DNA of 64,000 bases from UBA2357 sp041916775 (GCA_041916775.1 JAYRYZ010000021.1:1-64000); one strand, 5' to 3'. Numbered from the stretch's first letter, positions 26,579 through 35,827 are shown. The notes: a model not told the origin generated them from the letters alone. A program made the numbers and translations.

Positions 26579-28048
26579 TCAGGCCCTGGTCGGCGCCGGT
26601 GCGGCGGAGGCGGCACGGATCGCCGCGCGATCCTCGTCCTCCAGGCGCCAGGCCGCGGTGTCGATGTTCAGGTCGGCGAAGCGTGCAGAGTCGAACACAG
26701 GTTCGGCGATGCCGGCCTCGACCTGGGCGTCATAGTCGCGCATCAGGCGCAGCCCGGGCTTGAACAGCGCGGCGAGCGCGAGCAGGTTGGCGAGTGCGAG
26801 CAGGCCCATGGTCACGTCGGCAAACGCGAAAACCGTGCCGAGGTCGGTGGTGGCGCCCCAGCCGCACAGCGCGATCACCACGGCACGGTAGGGCACCACC
26901 AGCGCGCGGTTGTTGTCGCTGAACCAGCTCAGGCTGTTCTCGCCGAGGTAGTAGTTGTAGATGATGGTGGTGAAGCCGAACAGCATCAGCGCGATGCTGA
27001 CGAACACCCGCCCCCATTCACCGACGAGGCCGGCCAGTGAGGCCTGCGTGAGCGCCACGCCGCCGATCTCCGAGCCCATCCCGGGCTGGTAGACGTCGCC
27101 CAACAGTACGATGAAGGCGGTGCAGGAGCACACGATCAGGGTGTCGATGAACACCGAGAAGGCCTGCACGATGCCCTGGCTCGCAGGGTGGCGGACGTAG
27201 GCCACTGCGGCGACGTTGGGTGCGCTGCCGAGCCCGGCTTCGTTCGAGAACAGGCCGCGCTTGACGCCCATCACGATCGCCGCGCCGATGCCGCCGCCAA
27301 TCGCCGGTTCGAGTCCGAAGGCGCTCTTGAAGATCAGCGCCAGCACGCCGGGCACCTCGCCGATGTTGAGCGCCACCACCACTGCCGCGATCGCGATGTA
27401 GCCCACCGCCATTACCGGCACTAGCACCTCCGAGACTTTCGCGATGCGCTTGACGCCGCCGAAGATGATCGCGCCGACCACGAGTGCGAGCACGGCGCCG
27501 GTGGTGCCGACCGGGACGCCGAAGGCGTCATTGATCGAGGTGGCCACCGAGTAGGACTGCAGCGCGCTGAAGCCGAAGCCGAAGGTCACCAGCAGCAGCA
27601 CCGAGTACAGCGCTGCCAGCCACTTCCAGCGCGGCCCCATGCCACGCGCGATGTAGTGTGCGGGGCCGCCCCGGTAGGTACCGTCGGGCTCGGCCTTCTT
27701 GTAGGCCTGGGCGAGCGTGCATTCGAAGTAGCTCGTGGCCATGCCGATCAGGCCCACCAGCCACATCCAGAAGATCGCGCCGGGGCCGCCGAGGGTGATC
27801 GCCACCGCCACGCCGGCGATGTTGCCGCCACCGACGCGGCCGGCCACCGACAGCATCAGCGCCTGGAAGGAACTCAGGTGGCCGTGCTTGTCATGGGCGA
27901 AGGCCTGGCTTGCGCCGAGGATACGGAACATGCGGCCAAAGTGGCGGAACTGGACGAAGCGCGAAGCGAATGTGAACCACAGCCCCAGCCCGACCAGCAC
28001 GACGATCAGCACCTTGGACCACAGGAGTTCGTTGAGGAGATCAAGCAT
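26579..28048 (-). CDS. Alanine/glycine:cation symporter (AGCS family)
   Basis: A 489-residue inner-membrane transporter with about ten helices and the family signature GGGNIAGVAVAITLGGPGA. FSNEAGLGSAP is the second conserved segment. It takes up alanine, glycine or related amino acids with Na+ (or H+). GGGAGG lies about eight bases before the ATG at 28048. It is the first gene of the operon with aspA and ansA, so its substrate could be an amino acid that feeds them; this is inference, since family members usually prefer Ala or Gly. Confidence 0.9.
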   Translation of the reverse strand: MLDLLNELLWSKVLIVVLVGLGLWFTFASRFVQFRHFGRMFRILGASQAFAHDKHGHLSSFQALMLSVAGRVGGGNIAGVAVAITLGGPGAIFWMWLVGLIGMATSYFECTLAQAYKKAEPDGTYRGGPAHYIARGMGPRWKWLAALYSVLLLVTFGFGFSALQSYSVATSINDAFGVPVGTTGAVLALVVGAIIFGGVKRIAKVSEVLVPVMAVGYIAIAAVVVALNIGEVPGVLALIFKSAFGLEPAIGGGIGAAIVMGVKRGLFSNEAGLGSAPNVAAVAYVRHPASQGIVQAFSVFIDTLIVCSCTAFIVLLGDVYQPGMGSEIGGVALTQASLAGLVGEWGRVFVSIALMLFGFTTIIYNYYLGENSLSWFSDNNRALVVPYRAVVIALCGWGATTDLGTVFAFADVTMGLLALANLLALAALFKPGLRLMRDYDAQVEAGIAEPVFDSARFADLNIDTAAWRLEDEDRAAIRAASAAPAPTRA

Positions 28049-28302
28049 GGTGGCAGCCTCCCTGGTGAAGGTGACGGTCGCCCTTTGCAGGCACCAGGTG
28101 GCGCAGGTGAGGTGCGGGGATCTGGACGTGACGCGGATGGACTGGCATGAGGTGTCTCCTTGCTGCGCGGCGCGCGGCCGCTGTTGTCGTCTGCGCCCGC
28201 ATGGTCGGCGGGAGCGATGACATTTCAGCAAGATGCAGGCGCCCGGGGAATTTGACGACCTGGCTCGATCTGTTGCCTTAGGTTGCACAAACTGCGCCAT
28301 AC

Positions 28303-28325
28303 TGCGACACGTTCAAGCTGTCGCA
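28303..28325. promoter_or_regulatory. Inverted repeat TGCGACA-N9-TGTCGCA
   Basis: Perfect 7-bp arms with a nine-base spacer lie 63 bp upstream of the HTH regulator, in the gap shared with the AGCS-aspA-ansA operon. It is a good candidate operator for that regulator. Confidence 0.6.
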
Positions 28326-28332
28326 TCCGGCG

Positions 28333-28363
28333 GTGGCACCGGCGGTGCCACCGCCGGTGCCAC
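28333..28363. promoter_or_regulatory. Perfect 14-bp hairpin in the leader of the HTH regulator
   Basis: GTGGCACCGGCGGT (28333-28346) and ACCGCCGGTGCCAC (28350-28363) flank a three-base loop and end 24 bases before the ATG at 28388. In RNA this would be a very stable stem close to the ribosome binding region; as DNA it is an extended palindrome. Confidence 0.7.
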
Positions 28364-28387
28364 TCTTCCACCCTGCATGGAACCGTC

Positions 28388-29200
28388 ATGAACGAGGACT
28401 TCGCCCGCAACCTGCGCCTGCTGTGCAGCTTCTACCGCTCGGTGGCGGAGGTCTGCCGGCGGCTCGACATCAACCGGCCGCAGTTCAACCGTTACCTGAG
28501 CGGGCGTTACCGGCCTTCGGCGCACACGCTGCAGCGCTTCTGTGCCTTTTTCGGGGTGGAGGCGCACGAGATCATGATGCCCAGCGCGCAGTTCGAGCGC
28601 CTGGTGCAGGTGCGCCCGAGACCGGCCGCGCCCACCGTGGCAGAGGCGCCGGAGGCGGCCGAGCTTGCGCATCTGAAGAACATCGGTAGCGCCGGGCTCG
28701 ACAAATACCTGGGCTACTACTTCGAGACCTACCTCTCGATGGCCTGCCCCGGGATGCTGCTGCGCACCCTGGTCTGCCTGGAGAAGCGCGACGACCGGGT
28801 GTGCTACCAGCGCACCGAGCGGCTTATCGAGCACCCGTGCGAGAAGGCCTATCACGGCATCTATCGCGGTCTGGCGCACTTCCTCACCGACCGCATCTTC
28901 CTCACCGATTACGAGACGCTCACCGGTCTGGAGATGACCCAGACCATCCTCTTCCCCTCGTTCAAGAACCGCGTCACCCGGCTCACCGGGCTCAAGCTGG
29001 GGGTGTCGGGCAGTGGCGAGCGCATGCCGTGCTGCGCCCGGGTCGTCTATGAATACCTCGGCCCGGTGATCGAGGTGCGGCGTGCGCTACGCCTGTGCGG
29101 CCTTTATCCGCTCGACGACGCACGCGTCGACGAGGCCACCCGTCGCGCCGTGGTCAACGACATCGCGCCGGGAGAGTGGCACTTGCGCGCGCGCCATTGA
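28388..29200 (+). CDS. XRE-like helix-turn-helix transcriptional regulator
   Basis: A 270-residue protein. Residues 1-65 form an XRE-like HTH (SVAEVCRRLDINRPQFNRYL, then SGRYRPSAHTLQRFCAFFGV). The rest (about 95-270) is a domain I do not recognise, with conserved-looking Cys, His and aromatic residues, possibly ligand-binding. The ATG at 28388 fits the start of the HTH; the frame is open further upstream across two dyads. It is divergent from AGCS-aspA-ansA and is the natural candidate to control it. Confidence 0.75.
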   Translation: MNEDFARNLRLLCSFYRSVAEVCRRLDINRPQFNRYLSGRYRPSAHTLQRFCAFFGVEAHEIMMPSAQFERLVQVRPRPAAPTVAEAPEAAELAHLKNIGSAGLDKYLGYYFETYLSMACPGMLLRTLVCLEKRDDRVCYQRTERLIEHPCEKAYHGIYRGLAHFLTDRIFLTDYETLTGLEMTQTILFPSFKNRVTRLTGLKLGVSGSGERMPCCARVVYEYLGPVIEVRRALRLCGLYPLDDARVDEATRRAVVNDIAPGEWHLRARH

Positions 29201-29219
29201 GCACACGCATGTTTGAGGG

Positions 29220-29238
29220 GGGCGGTCGGGCGCCGCCC
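29220..29238. terminator. Short GC hairpin between convergent genes
   Basis: GGGCGG and CCGCCC with a seven-base loop lie between the HTH regulator and the enoyl-CoA hydratase gene. No T tract follows. Confidence 0.35.
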
Positions 29239-29243
29239 GCCGC

Positions 29244-30032
29244 TCAGCGCTGCAGAAAGCGCCCCACCGCCTCCAGATGCTCCGGCTCGTTGTGGCACAT
29301 GCCCTGAAAGGCGGCGCAGAGGTCGAGGAAGTCCTTCAGCTCCATGCGCTGCGCCATCTTCATCAACCGCTTGGTGAGGCGCAGCGCCTTGGGCGGCTGG
29401 GCGGCGAAGCGCGCCGCCAGCGCATGGGCCCGCGCCAACAGCTGGTCGGGCTCGACCACCTCGAGCGCGATGCCCAGCGTCTTCGCCTCCTCGGCACCGA
29501 CGATGCGGCCCGACAGGGTGAGCTCGAAGGCCTGTTGGTAGCCGATCAGGCGCTGCATGAACCACGCGCCGCCGTCGCCCGGGATGATGCCGAGGTTGAG
29601 GAAGGTCTCGCCGAACTTGGCCCGGGTGGACGCGATGCGGATATCCGCCATGTTCGCGAGATCGAAGCCAGCACCGATCGCCGGGCCGTTCACCGCCGCG
29701 ATCACCGGCACCTCCACCGCCTGCAGCGCCAGCGGGATGCGCTGGATGCCGCGCCGGTAGCGGGTCGCGACCTCGGCCACATCGCCCGCGAAGTCGCCGC
29801 CGCGCTCCGCCATGTCCTTGATGTTGCCGCCTGCCGAGAAGGCCGCGCCCTCGCCGGTGATCACCAGCACCGAGACGTCGTCGCAGCGGTTCACCCACTC
29901 GGCCACGGCTACGATGTCGTCGATCAGCGCGGTGCCGGTGAGCGCATTGCGCACATCGTCACGCGCCAGTGTCAGCGTCGCGACCCGCTGATCGATCTGC
30001 AGGCGGGCATCGGTGAGGGTGGGTTGGGTCAT
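29244..30032 (-). CDS. Enoyl-CoA hydratase/isomerase family protein
   Basis: A 262-residue crotonase-fold protein. GEGAAFSAGGNIKDM supplies the first oxyanion-hole element; AAVNGPAIGAGFDLANMADIR and FGETFLNLGIIPGDGGAW supply the second and the Glu-containing catalytic loop. It would hydrate or isomerise an acyl-CoA in fatty-acid or aromatic-acid beta-oxidation. The ATG at 30032 has AGGAG eight bases upstream. It is monocistronic, and no acyl-CoA dehydrogenase or ligase is next to it, so the substrate is unknown. Confidence 0.88.
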   Translation of the reverse strand: MTQPTLTDARLQIDQRVATLTLARDDVRNALTGTALIDDIVAVAEWVNRCDDVSVLVITGEGAAFSAGGNIKDMAERGGDFAGDVAEVATRYRRGIQRIPLALQAVEVPVIAAVNGPAIGAGFDLANMADIRIASTRAKFGETFLNLGIIPGDGGAWFMQRLIGYQQAFELTLSGRIVGAEEAKTLGIALEVVEPDQLLARAHALAARFAAQPPKALRLTKRLMKMAQRMELKDFLDLCAAFQGMCHNEPEHLEAVGRFLQR

Positions 30033-30182
30033 CGTGTGGTCTCCTGGGGGTGTGGTTGTGAGGGCATGGCGCGACGTATCGCGCGACCCCGGGGGGGAGA
30101 GTAATGCAATCGGTGAAGTACATGCGACCAGCAGGCACGGCTTGTGTGCCGTCAGCATGCCGCTGCAATCTGGTGTGCAAGT

Positions 30183-30211
30183 TTGATATGTGCGCACAAT
30201 TGGCGCACAAT
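30183..30211 (+). promoter_or_regulatory. Promoter and tandem operator of the first TacAT pair
   Basis: TTGATA (30183-30188) and CACAAT (30206-30211) are 17 bp apart. GCGCACAAT occurs twice in tandem (30192-30200 and 30203-30211, 11-bp period), covering the spacer and -10 box. This is the layout expected for autorepression by a ribbon-helix-helix antitoxin. Confidence 0.6.
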
Positions 30212-30247
30212 CGCCGCTCATCTCGCCCGTCGATCCAGGAGAATCCC

Positions 30248-30523
30248 ATGAGCAGCCTTGCGAAGGATACGCGCCTGCACATCCGTTGCGACCAGGAGGT
30301 CCGTCAGCTGCTCGACAAGGCGGCCGCCTATGCGCACATGAGCGTATCCGAGTTCGTGCTGCGGAACGCCGTCGAGAAAGCGCAGGCCTTGGTCGAGCAG
30401 CGCGAGGCGGTCACCCTCACGCAGCAGGACTTTGCCGCATTTCTCGACGCTCTCGAAGCCCCCGCCCAGCCCGCGCCGGCCCTGCAGCGCGCATTCGCTC
30501 GACATGCCGACCAGGTGCGCTGA
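30248..30523 (+). CDS. DUF1778 antitoxin (TacA-like)
   Basis: A 91-residue protein with an N-terminal ribbon-helix-helix fold (TRLHIRCDQEVRQLLDKAA, then SVSEFVLRNAVEKA), as in DUF1778/TacA antitoxins, and a C-terminal tail that would wrap the toxin. AGGAG lies seven bases before the ATG at 30248. The GNAT toxin gene starts 30 bp downstream. It should repress its own promoter, where tandem repeats are seen. Confidence 0.85.
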   Translation: MSSLAKDTRLHIRCDQEVRQLLDKAAAYAHMSVSEFVLRNAVEKAQALVEQREAVTLTQQDFAAFLDALEAPAQPAPALQRAFARHADQVR

Positions 30524-30553
30524 GCGCTGCGCAGACAAACCAGGTCAGGACCT

Positions 30554-31081
30554 GTGACTTACCGCATCCGTCCGTTGGACGATGAATGCGAGGTCGCGCG
30601 TTTCCGCTGTGGCGAGGTGGCGCTGGACACTTACCTGTGCCGCTATGCGAGTCAGGACATCAAGCGCGGCGTGGCGCGGATCTTCGTCGCGACACCCGCG
30701 GAAATGCCTGGAGAGGTCGCAGGATTCTACGCCCTCAGCGCTGCCAGCATCGCGGCAGAGCAACTGCCAGAAGCGCTGCGCAGGAAGCTGCCACGTTATC
30801 CCGTGCCGGCCGCGCTCCTTGGGCGGCTCGCGGTGGGCGAAGCCTATCAGGGCCGAGGCCTGGGTTCGATTCTGCTTGCCGATGCGTGCATGCGCGTCGC
30901 CGCAGCCAGTCAGACGCTCGCAGTGGCAGCCATTCTCGTCGATGCCAAGTCGCCCGCGGCTGCGGCCTTCTACCGCCATTTCGGCTTTGTCGAGTTGCCA
31001 GGGCAGGGCACGCGCCTGATGTTGCCACGTGCCCGCTTCGCCCAAGCGGGTTCGAGTGGCATGGGGAATGCGGACGGGTAG
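30554..31081 (+). CDS. GNAT acetyltransferase toxin (TacT-like)
   Basis: A 175-residue GNAT protein with a GTG start at 30554 and CAGGA just upstream. The acetyl-CoA loop LLGRLAVGEAYQGRGLG and the catalytic-region Tyr in AAAFYRHFGF match TacT/AtaT-type toxins, which acetylate the amino group of charged tRNAs and block translation. Partnered with the DUF1778 antitoxin just upstream. A second, different pair lies at 37019-37809. The target tRNA is unknown. Confidence 0.85.
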   Translation: MTYRIRPLDDECEVARFRCGEVALDTYLCRYASQDIKRGVARIFVATPAEMPGEVAGFYALSAASIAAEQLPEALRRKLPRYPVPAALLGRLAVGEAYQGRGLGSILLADACMRVAAASQTLAVAAILVDAKSPAAAAFYRHFGFVELPGQGTRLMLPRARFAQAGSSGMGNADG

Positions 31082-31182
31082 GCAGGGGAATCCCGGGCTC
31101 GGCGGTGCCACGCAAAGACCACCTATCATGACCGCGGCCTTGCGCGCTACACTCTGCAACAAATCAACCGCAGAGGTTCGTC

Positions 31183-32040
31183 ATGCAGGATTTCGACGCA
31201 CAGGCCGCCGCATTCGGTGCGCGCATCGAGGACGAGATCAAGTCCGGGCAGCTGAATTTTCCCACCTCTTTTGACGTGACGCTGCGGGTGAAGAAGCTCG
31301 CTGACGACCCCGATTCCTCGCTTGGCGAGATCGCCAAAGTGGTTTCGGCCGAGCCGGTGCTGAGCGCGCGCTTGGTGCGGATGGCGAACACCGTTGCGAT
31401 GAACCCGTACGGTCGCACGGTCGACAGCGTCAACGCCGCGGTGCAGCGGGTGGGCCTGGCAGCAGTGCGCAGCCTGGCGTTCTCGGTGGCGGCGGAGCAG
31501 ATGGCGCAGGATCACCGCTCGCGCAATATGCGCATCATCGCTTCGGGGTTGTGGATGCACTCGGTGGATGTGGCGTGCTGGTCGCATGCGATCGCGCGCG
31601 ACGTGAAGACGGTGCCGGCCGATACCGCGCTTTTCGCCGGGATGATGGTCGATATCGGCCAGTTCTACCTCGTTTCGCGTGCGTCCGAGTTCCCGGCGAT
31701 GGAAAGCAACATCGACCGTTTCGGCGAGTTCGTCGCGATCTGGTCGGATCCTATCGGTCGGGCGATCCTCGAGGCCTTCGGGCTGCCGGATCTGGTGCTC
31801 GACGCCTACAACTACGAAGATCCCTACGGCGGCAACTGGCCGCCAGCGACGCTCTCTGACGTGGTGTTCACCGCGACGCTGGCGTGCGAGACGCCCAACC
31901 CCTTCGACAGCCTCCTCGGTGGGCGTCGCGGACGCTGGGAGAGCCTGCTCACCGACCCGATGCCGGTCGAGCGCCTGGACGCGCTGATGGCCGATGTGCG
32001 CGAAGGGCGGCAGGAGATGCTGTCGGCGATCTCGGGTTGA
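31183..32040 (+). CDS. HDOD domain protein
   Basis: A 285-residue protein with a single HDOD domain (about 20-220; FPTSFDVTLRVKKLADDPDS, VSAEPVLSARLVRMAN, MMVDIGQFYLVSRASEFPAM). HDOD proteins resemble HD phosphohydrolases but usually lack the full metal-binding set and act in signalling or stress responses. No other domain is present. Neighbouring genes give no pathway hint. Confidence 0.85.
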   Translation: MQDFDAQAAAFGARIEDEIKSGQLNFPTSFDVTLRVKKLADDPDSSLGEIAKVVSAEPVLSARLVRMANTVAMNPYGRTVDSVNAAVQRVGLAAVRSLAFSVAAEQMAQDHRSRNMRIIASGLWMHSVDVACWSHAIARDVKTVPADTALFAGMMVDIGQFYLVSRASEFPAMESNIDRFGEFVAIWSDPIGRAILEAFGLPDLVLDAYNYEDPYGGNWPPATLSDVVFTATLACETPNPFDSLLGGRRGRWESLLTDPMPVERLDALMADVREGRQEMLSAISG

Positions 32041-32090
32041 GGCCGGCGTGCTTGACGCCCTCCGTTGCGATGCCGCGGGGGTGATAGCGG

Positions 32091-33044
32091 GTGTGGCTGG
32101 GGGTGTTGGCAGCGCTTGGCGCGGGCCTTATGTGGGGGCTGTTGTTTCTCGTGCCCCTGCTGCTGGCCGAGTATCCGGGTGTCGTGCTGTCGATCGGTCG
32201 ATACACCGCGTTCGGCTTGCTGGCGGTCGGTCTCGCGTGGATGGATCGCGGGGCGCTTCTCCGCCTCGGCCGTGACGACTGGCTGGAGGCGGCGCGGCTG
32301 TCGCTGGTCGGCAACATCCTCTACTACGCCTTTCTCGCCAGCGCGATACAGCTCGCGGGCGCACCCATCCCGACCTTGCTCATCGGCACATTGCCGGTGG
32401 TGATCGCGGTGTGTGCGAACCTTCTTGCCAGTCGTGCCGAGGAAGGCGCGGCGGTGCGCTGGGCTGGGCTCGCCGCGCCGCTGGGGCTGATCTTCGGAGG
32501 CCTCACCGCGGTGCAGTTCGGCGCCGACATCACGCTGGCGGACTCGATCGTGCAGGTGTCGTGGTCCGGCATCGCGCTGGCGCTGCTCGCAGTGGCTTGT
32601 TGGACCTGGTATCCATTGCGCAACAGCCGCTGGTTGAAAGCGCATCCGCCGGGCATGGCGCGCGCGTGGGCCACGGCGCAGGGCTTGGTCACGCTTCCGC
32701 TGGCATTGGCGACAGGGCTGCTCTATCTGCTATGGGCGCGCGTTGCCGGTGACGATGGCGGTTTTGCGTGGCCGTTTGGCCCGCAGCCGGGCCTGTTCGT
32801 GCTGCTGATGGTGCTGACCGGGCTCACCGGGTCGTGGCTGGGCACGCTGCTGTGGAATCGTGCGAGCCAGCTCTTGCCGCCGGCGCTGCTGGGGCAGCTG
32901 ATCGTGTTCGAGACCCTTGCGGCGTTGATGTATGCCTTTGCCTGGTCGGCGCGGTTGCCGGCCTGGCACGAGCTCGTCGGGATCGTGATGCTGGTGGTCG
33001 GCGTGCTGCTGGGGGTGAGGCTGTTCCGGGGCGCGACCGGGTGA
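32091..33044 (+). CDS. EamA/DMT family permease
   Basis: A 317-residue membrane protein with about ten helices in two EamA repeats. The GTG at 32091 immediately precedes the first helix (LGVLAALGAGLMWGLLFLVP). DMT permeases export amino acids, metabolites or drugs; the substrate cannot be predicted. It ends five bases from the convergent GGDEF-EAL gene. Confidence 0.85.
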   Translation: MWLGVLAALGAGLMWGLLFLVPLLLAEYPGVVLSIGRYTAFGLLAVGLAWMDRGALLRLGRDDWLEAARLSLVGNILYYAFLASAIQLAGAPIPTLLIGTLPVVIAVCANLLASRAEEGAAVRWAGLAAPLGLIFGGLTAVQFGADITLADSIVQVSWSGIALALLAVACWTWYPLRNSRWLKAHPPGMARAWATAQGLVTLPLALATGLLYLLWARVAGDDGGFAWPFGPQPGLFVLLMVLTGLTGSWLGTLLWNRASQLLPPALLGQLIVFETLAALMYAFAWSARLPAWHELVGIVMLVVGVLLGVRLFRGATG

Positions 33045-33049
33045 GCAGT

Positions 33050-35695
33050 TCAGGAGCCCGATGCGGAGCGTGCGCGTTCGGCGAGCATGCGGCGGCGCTC
33101 GGCGATCCATGCGATCAGCTCGTCTTCGGGAAGCGGGCGGGAGAACAGGTAACCCTGTGCCTCGTCGCAGTAGTGCTGTCGCAGGAAGCGCGCCTGCTCC
33201 GGCGTCTCCACGCCCTCGGCGACCAGCGTCAGTCCCAGCGCGTGCCCCATGCTGATCACCGAGCGTACCAGTGCGTTGCCCTCCTTGCTGGTGCCGATGG
33301 CGCTGACGAAGGAGCGGTCGATCTTGAGCTTCTGGAAGGGTAGCTGCTGAAGGTAGCTGAGCGAGGAGTAGCCGGTACCGAAATCGTCCAGCGAGAGCTG
33401 CAGGCCGGCCTCGCCGATCTCGTGCAGCAGATTGAGTGCCGCTTCGGTTTCGAGGAACACGGACTCGGTGAGTTCGATCTCGATCGCGGTCTGCGGGAGC
33501 TCGTGCGCGCCGATGATGGCCGTCAGACGGGTGAGGAAGTCCGGGTGGCGCAACTGCATCACCGAGAGGTTGACCGCGATCGCCGGAACCTCCTGGCCAT
33601 CTGCGGCCAGCGCCTTCCAGGTGCGGCAGGCCTCGGCCAGTACCCACTCACCGATGGTGATGATGATGTCGTTCTCCTCGGCGAGCGGGATGAACTCCGC
33701 TGGCGACACGAGTCCGCGCTCGGGATGATTCCAGCGCACCAGCGCCTCGATGCCGGTGATGCGGCCATCGAACAGGGAGAGCTGCGGCTGGTAGTGCAGT
33801 ACCAACTCGTTGCGCGGCACCGCCGTGCGCAGCAGGCCCTGCAGCGCGAGTCGCTCCATCGCCGCCTCGGTCATCGCGGCGGTGTAGAAGCCGTAGGTGT
33901 TGCGGCCGTCCTCCTTGGACTTGTACATTGCCGCGTCGGCATTGCGCAGCAACGTCTGCACATCTTCGCCGTCGCTCGGGAAGAGGCTGATGCCGATGCT
34001 CGCGGTGATGTGGAAGGTGCGCTCGTCGACATTGAACACCTCACCCAGCGAGCGGAGCACGCTTGCCGCGCATTGTCCGGCGAAGCGGCTGCTCTCTATG
34101 CCCTCGAGGATGAGCACGAACTCGTCCCCACCCAGGCGCCCCACGGTATCGGAGGCGCGCACCTGGTTACCGAGGCGCTCGGCGACGGCGCACAGCAGTC
34201 GGTCGCCGACGTCGTGCCCGAGCGTGTCGTTGATCGTCTTGAAGTTGTCGAGGTCGATGAACAGTACCGCGATGCCGGTCTGGTAGCGGCGCGCGCGCAT
34301 GATCGCGTGGCGCAGTCGATCCACCAGCATCAGCCGGTTGGGCAGGTTGGTGAGTGCGTCGTGGTGGCCGAGGTGGCTGAGCTTCGCCTTCGCTTCGCGC
34401 AGCGCCTCGATCTGCTCGCGCAGGCTCTCCTCCTGCGCCTCGATGCGCGCGTGGTTCTGCTCCAGTTGGGCGCGCGTGGTTTCCTGCGCCTGCGCGAGCG
34501 CGTCGACCTCGGCAATGCCGCTCCGGACGGGCTGGCTCGGTGTGAAGTCGAGCCGGCCGAGGCGTCCGCTGGCCTCCACGAGCAGCTCGAGCGGCAATGC
34601 GATGCGCCGCGCCTGGCGGTGAGCGACGAGCGCGGCGAGCAACAACACGCCGACGATGCCCAGCGCGAGCACCGTCGCGATTGCACCCCAGGCGGGGTGA
34701 AGATCGCGCTCCGGCGCGAGCACCAGCACCAGGAAGGTGTTTGCCCCCAGCGGGTAGGGGCGCATCGTCAGCAGCCAGTTGCTGCCACCACTGTGGAACG
34801 GGATGATCGTATCGGTGGCGCTTCCGGCCTGCTGCCATGCGCCGAGGGCTGCGTCGATCGCGTCGATACCGAGCTCAGCCGCCGGCTTGAGCACCTTGCG
34901 CGACCAGTCGGCAAGCGGAGCGCCCGCGGGGGGGCGTGGCAGCGAGAGGATGCGCAGGTCGTCGGTCAGCATCAGTGTCAGGCCATTGGGTGTGACCGTC
35001 GTGTTCATGCTGGCAAGCGACAGGTCGCGAAGCATCAGGTCGAAGCCGATCACGAAGCTTTCGCCGCCAGGTAGCAGCGTACGGATCGACGCCGTGATGC
35101 CGGGGTCGCCGGTGGTGAAGAAGGTGTACGGCGCGGTCCAGTGTATCGCCCCGGGCGCGCCCGTCATGGCAGCCTTGAACCAGGCCCGCTCGCGCGGATC
35201 GTAGTCGATTTCCTCGCTACGGCTGCGCGGGGTTTCGTCGTCACGCCATTCGAGAAAGCGCTGCAGGCGACCCTGACGCGGGATGTCGGTGAAGCGGTTG
35301 CGCCAGCTGCCGTCCGCTTGCCGCAACAGCAGCCAGCCCTGCCCGCTGGTCGTGCCTGCGACGACCGAGGTGAGGTTGGCGCTGCGGGTGAGTACCGGCC
35401 TGAAGAGCGCGTTGAAGGCGCCGGGGGCGACAAGGGACGGGGGGGACTGCTGCAGCCAGTCCAGCGCCATCGGCAGCAGGGACTCGGCGGGTGCGAACGC
35501 ACGGGACAACGCGGCTTCTGCCCGCACCGCCGCCACGCCGAACTGGGCGTGGGCCGCGCGGTCGATGACCGGGCTGACACCGAACGCGATAAACACCGTG
35601 GTGACCAGCACGACCGCGCCCAGCGCGAGCAAGGTCATTCTTGCGACGATCGCCTCGCGGAGCGTGGTCACGCCAGATTTTGCCGCAGTTGCCAT
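33050..35695 (-). CDS. Membrane GGDEF-EAL protein with Cache-like sensor
   Basis: An 881-residue c-di-GMP protein. Order: membrane helix (about 18-40), periplasmic dCache-like sensor (45-325), second helix (330-352), HAMP-like linker and coiled coil (355-435), GGDEF (440-605) and EAL (615-865). The cyclase site is intact (LFIDLDNFKTIND and RLGGDEFVLIL). The phosphodiesterase site also looks complete (GIEALVRWNHP, LDDFGTGYSSL). Either or both activities are possible; an extracellular ligand is expected to decide. Confidence 0.92.
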   Translation of the reverse strand: MATAAKSGVTTLREAIVARMTLLALGAVVLVTTVFIAFGVSPVIDRAAHAQFGVAAVRAEAALSRAFAPAESLLPMALDWLQQSPPSLVAPGAFNALFRPVLTRSANLTSVVAGTTSGQGWLLLRQADGSWRNRFTDIPRQGRLQRFLEWRDDETPRSRSEEIDYDPRERAWFKAAMTGAPGAIHWTAPYTFFTTGDPGITASIRTLLPGGESFVIGFDLMLRDLSLASMNTTVTPNGLTLMLTDDLRILSLPRPPAGAPLADWSRKVLKPAAELGIDAIDAALGAWQQAGSATDTIIPFHSGGSNWLLTMRPYPLGANTFLVLVLAPERDLHPAWGAIATVLALGIVGVLLLAALVAHRQARRIALPLELLVEASGRLGRLDFTPSQPVRSGIAEVDALAQAQETTRAQLEQNHARIEAQEESLREQIEALREAKAKLSHLGHHDALTNLPNRLMLVDRLRHAIMRARRYQTGIAVLFIDLDNFKTINDTLGHDVGDRLLCAVAERLGNQVRASDTVGRLGGDEFVLILEGIESSRFAGQCAASVLRSLGEVFNVDERTFHITASIGISLFPSDGEDVQTLLRNADAAMYKSKEDGRNTYGFYTAAMTEAAMERLALQGLLRTAVPRNELVLHYQPQLSLFDGRITGIEALVRWNHPERGLVSPAEFIPLAEENDIIITIGEWVLAEACRTWKALAADGQEVPAIAVNLSVMQLRHPDFLTRLTAIIGAHELPQTAIEIELTESVFLETEAALNLLHEIGEAGLQLSLDDFGTGYSSLSYLQQLPFQKLKIDRSFVSAIGTSKEGNALVRSVISMGHALGLTLVAEGVETPEQARFLRQHYCDEAQGYLFSRPLPEDELIAWIAERRRMLAERARSASGS

Positions 35696-35827
35696 TGCTC
35701 TTCGCCGGCACGAAGTCGCCGGACCTCAGAACCATCAAGAACGGCAAAATAGCATGAATCTGGCGTTATCGATCAGGATGTCGAGTATCCATACGCCATT
35801 GTGGAGCGGTATCGGCCTGGCTGCTGA

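Larger units (their letters stand above)
28049..28387. other. 339-bp divergent intergenic region
   Basis: It separates the AGCS operon from the divergent regulator. It holds the ribosome binding site of the symporter gene, no supported gene, and two dyads near the regulator start (28303-28325 and 28333-28363). A weak TTGCCT/CATACT pair (28273, 28298; 19-bp spacing) could be a promoter. Confidence 0.6.
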
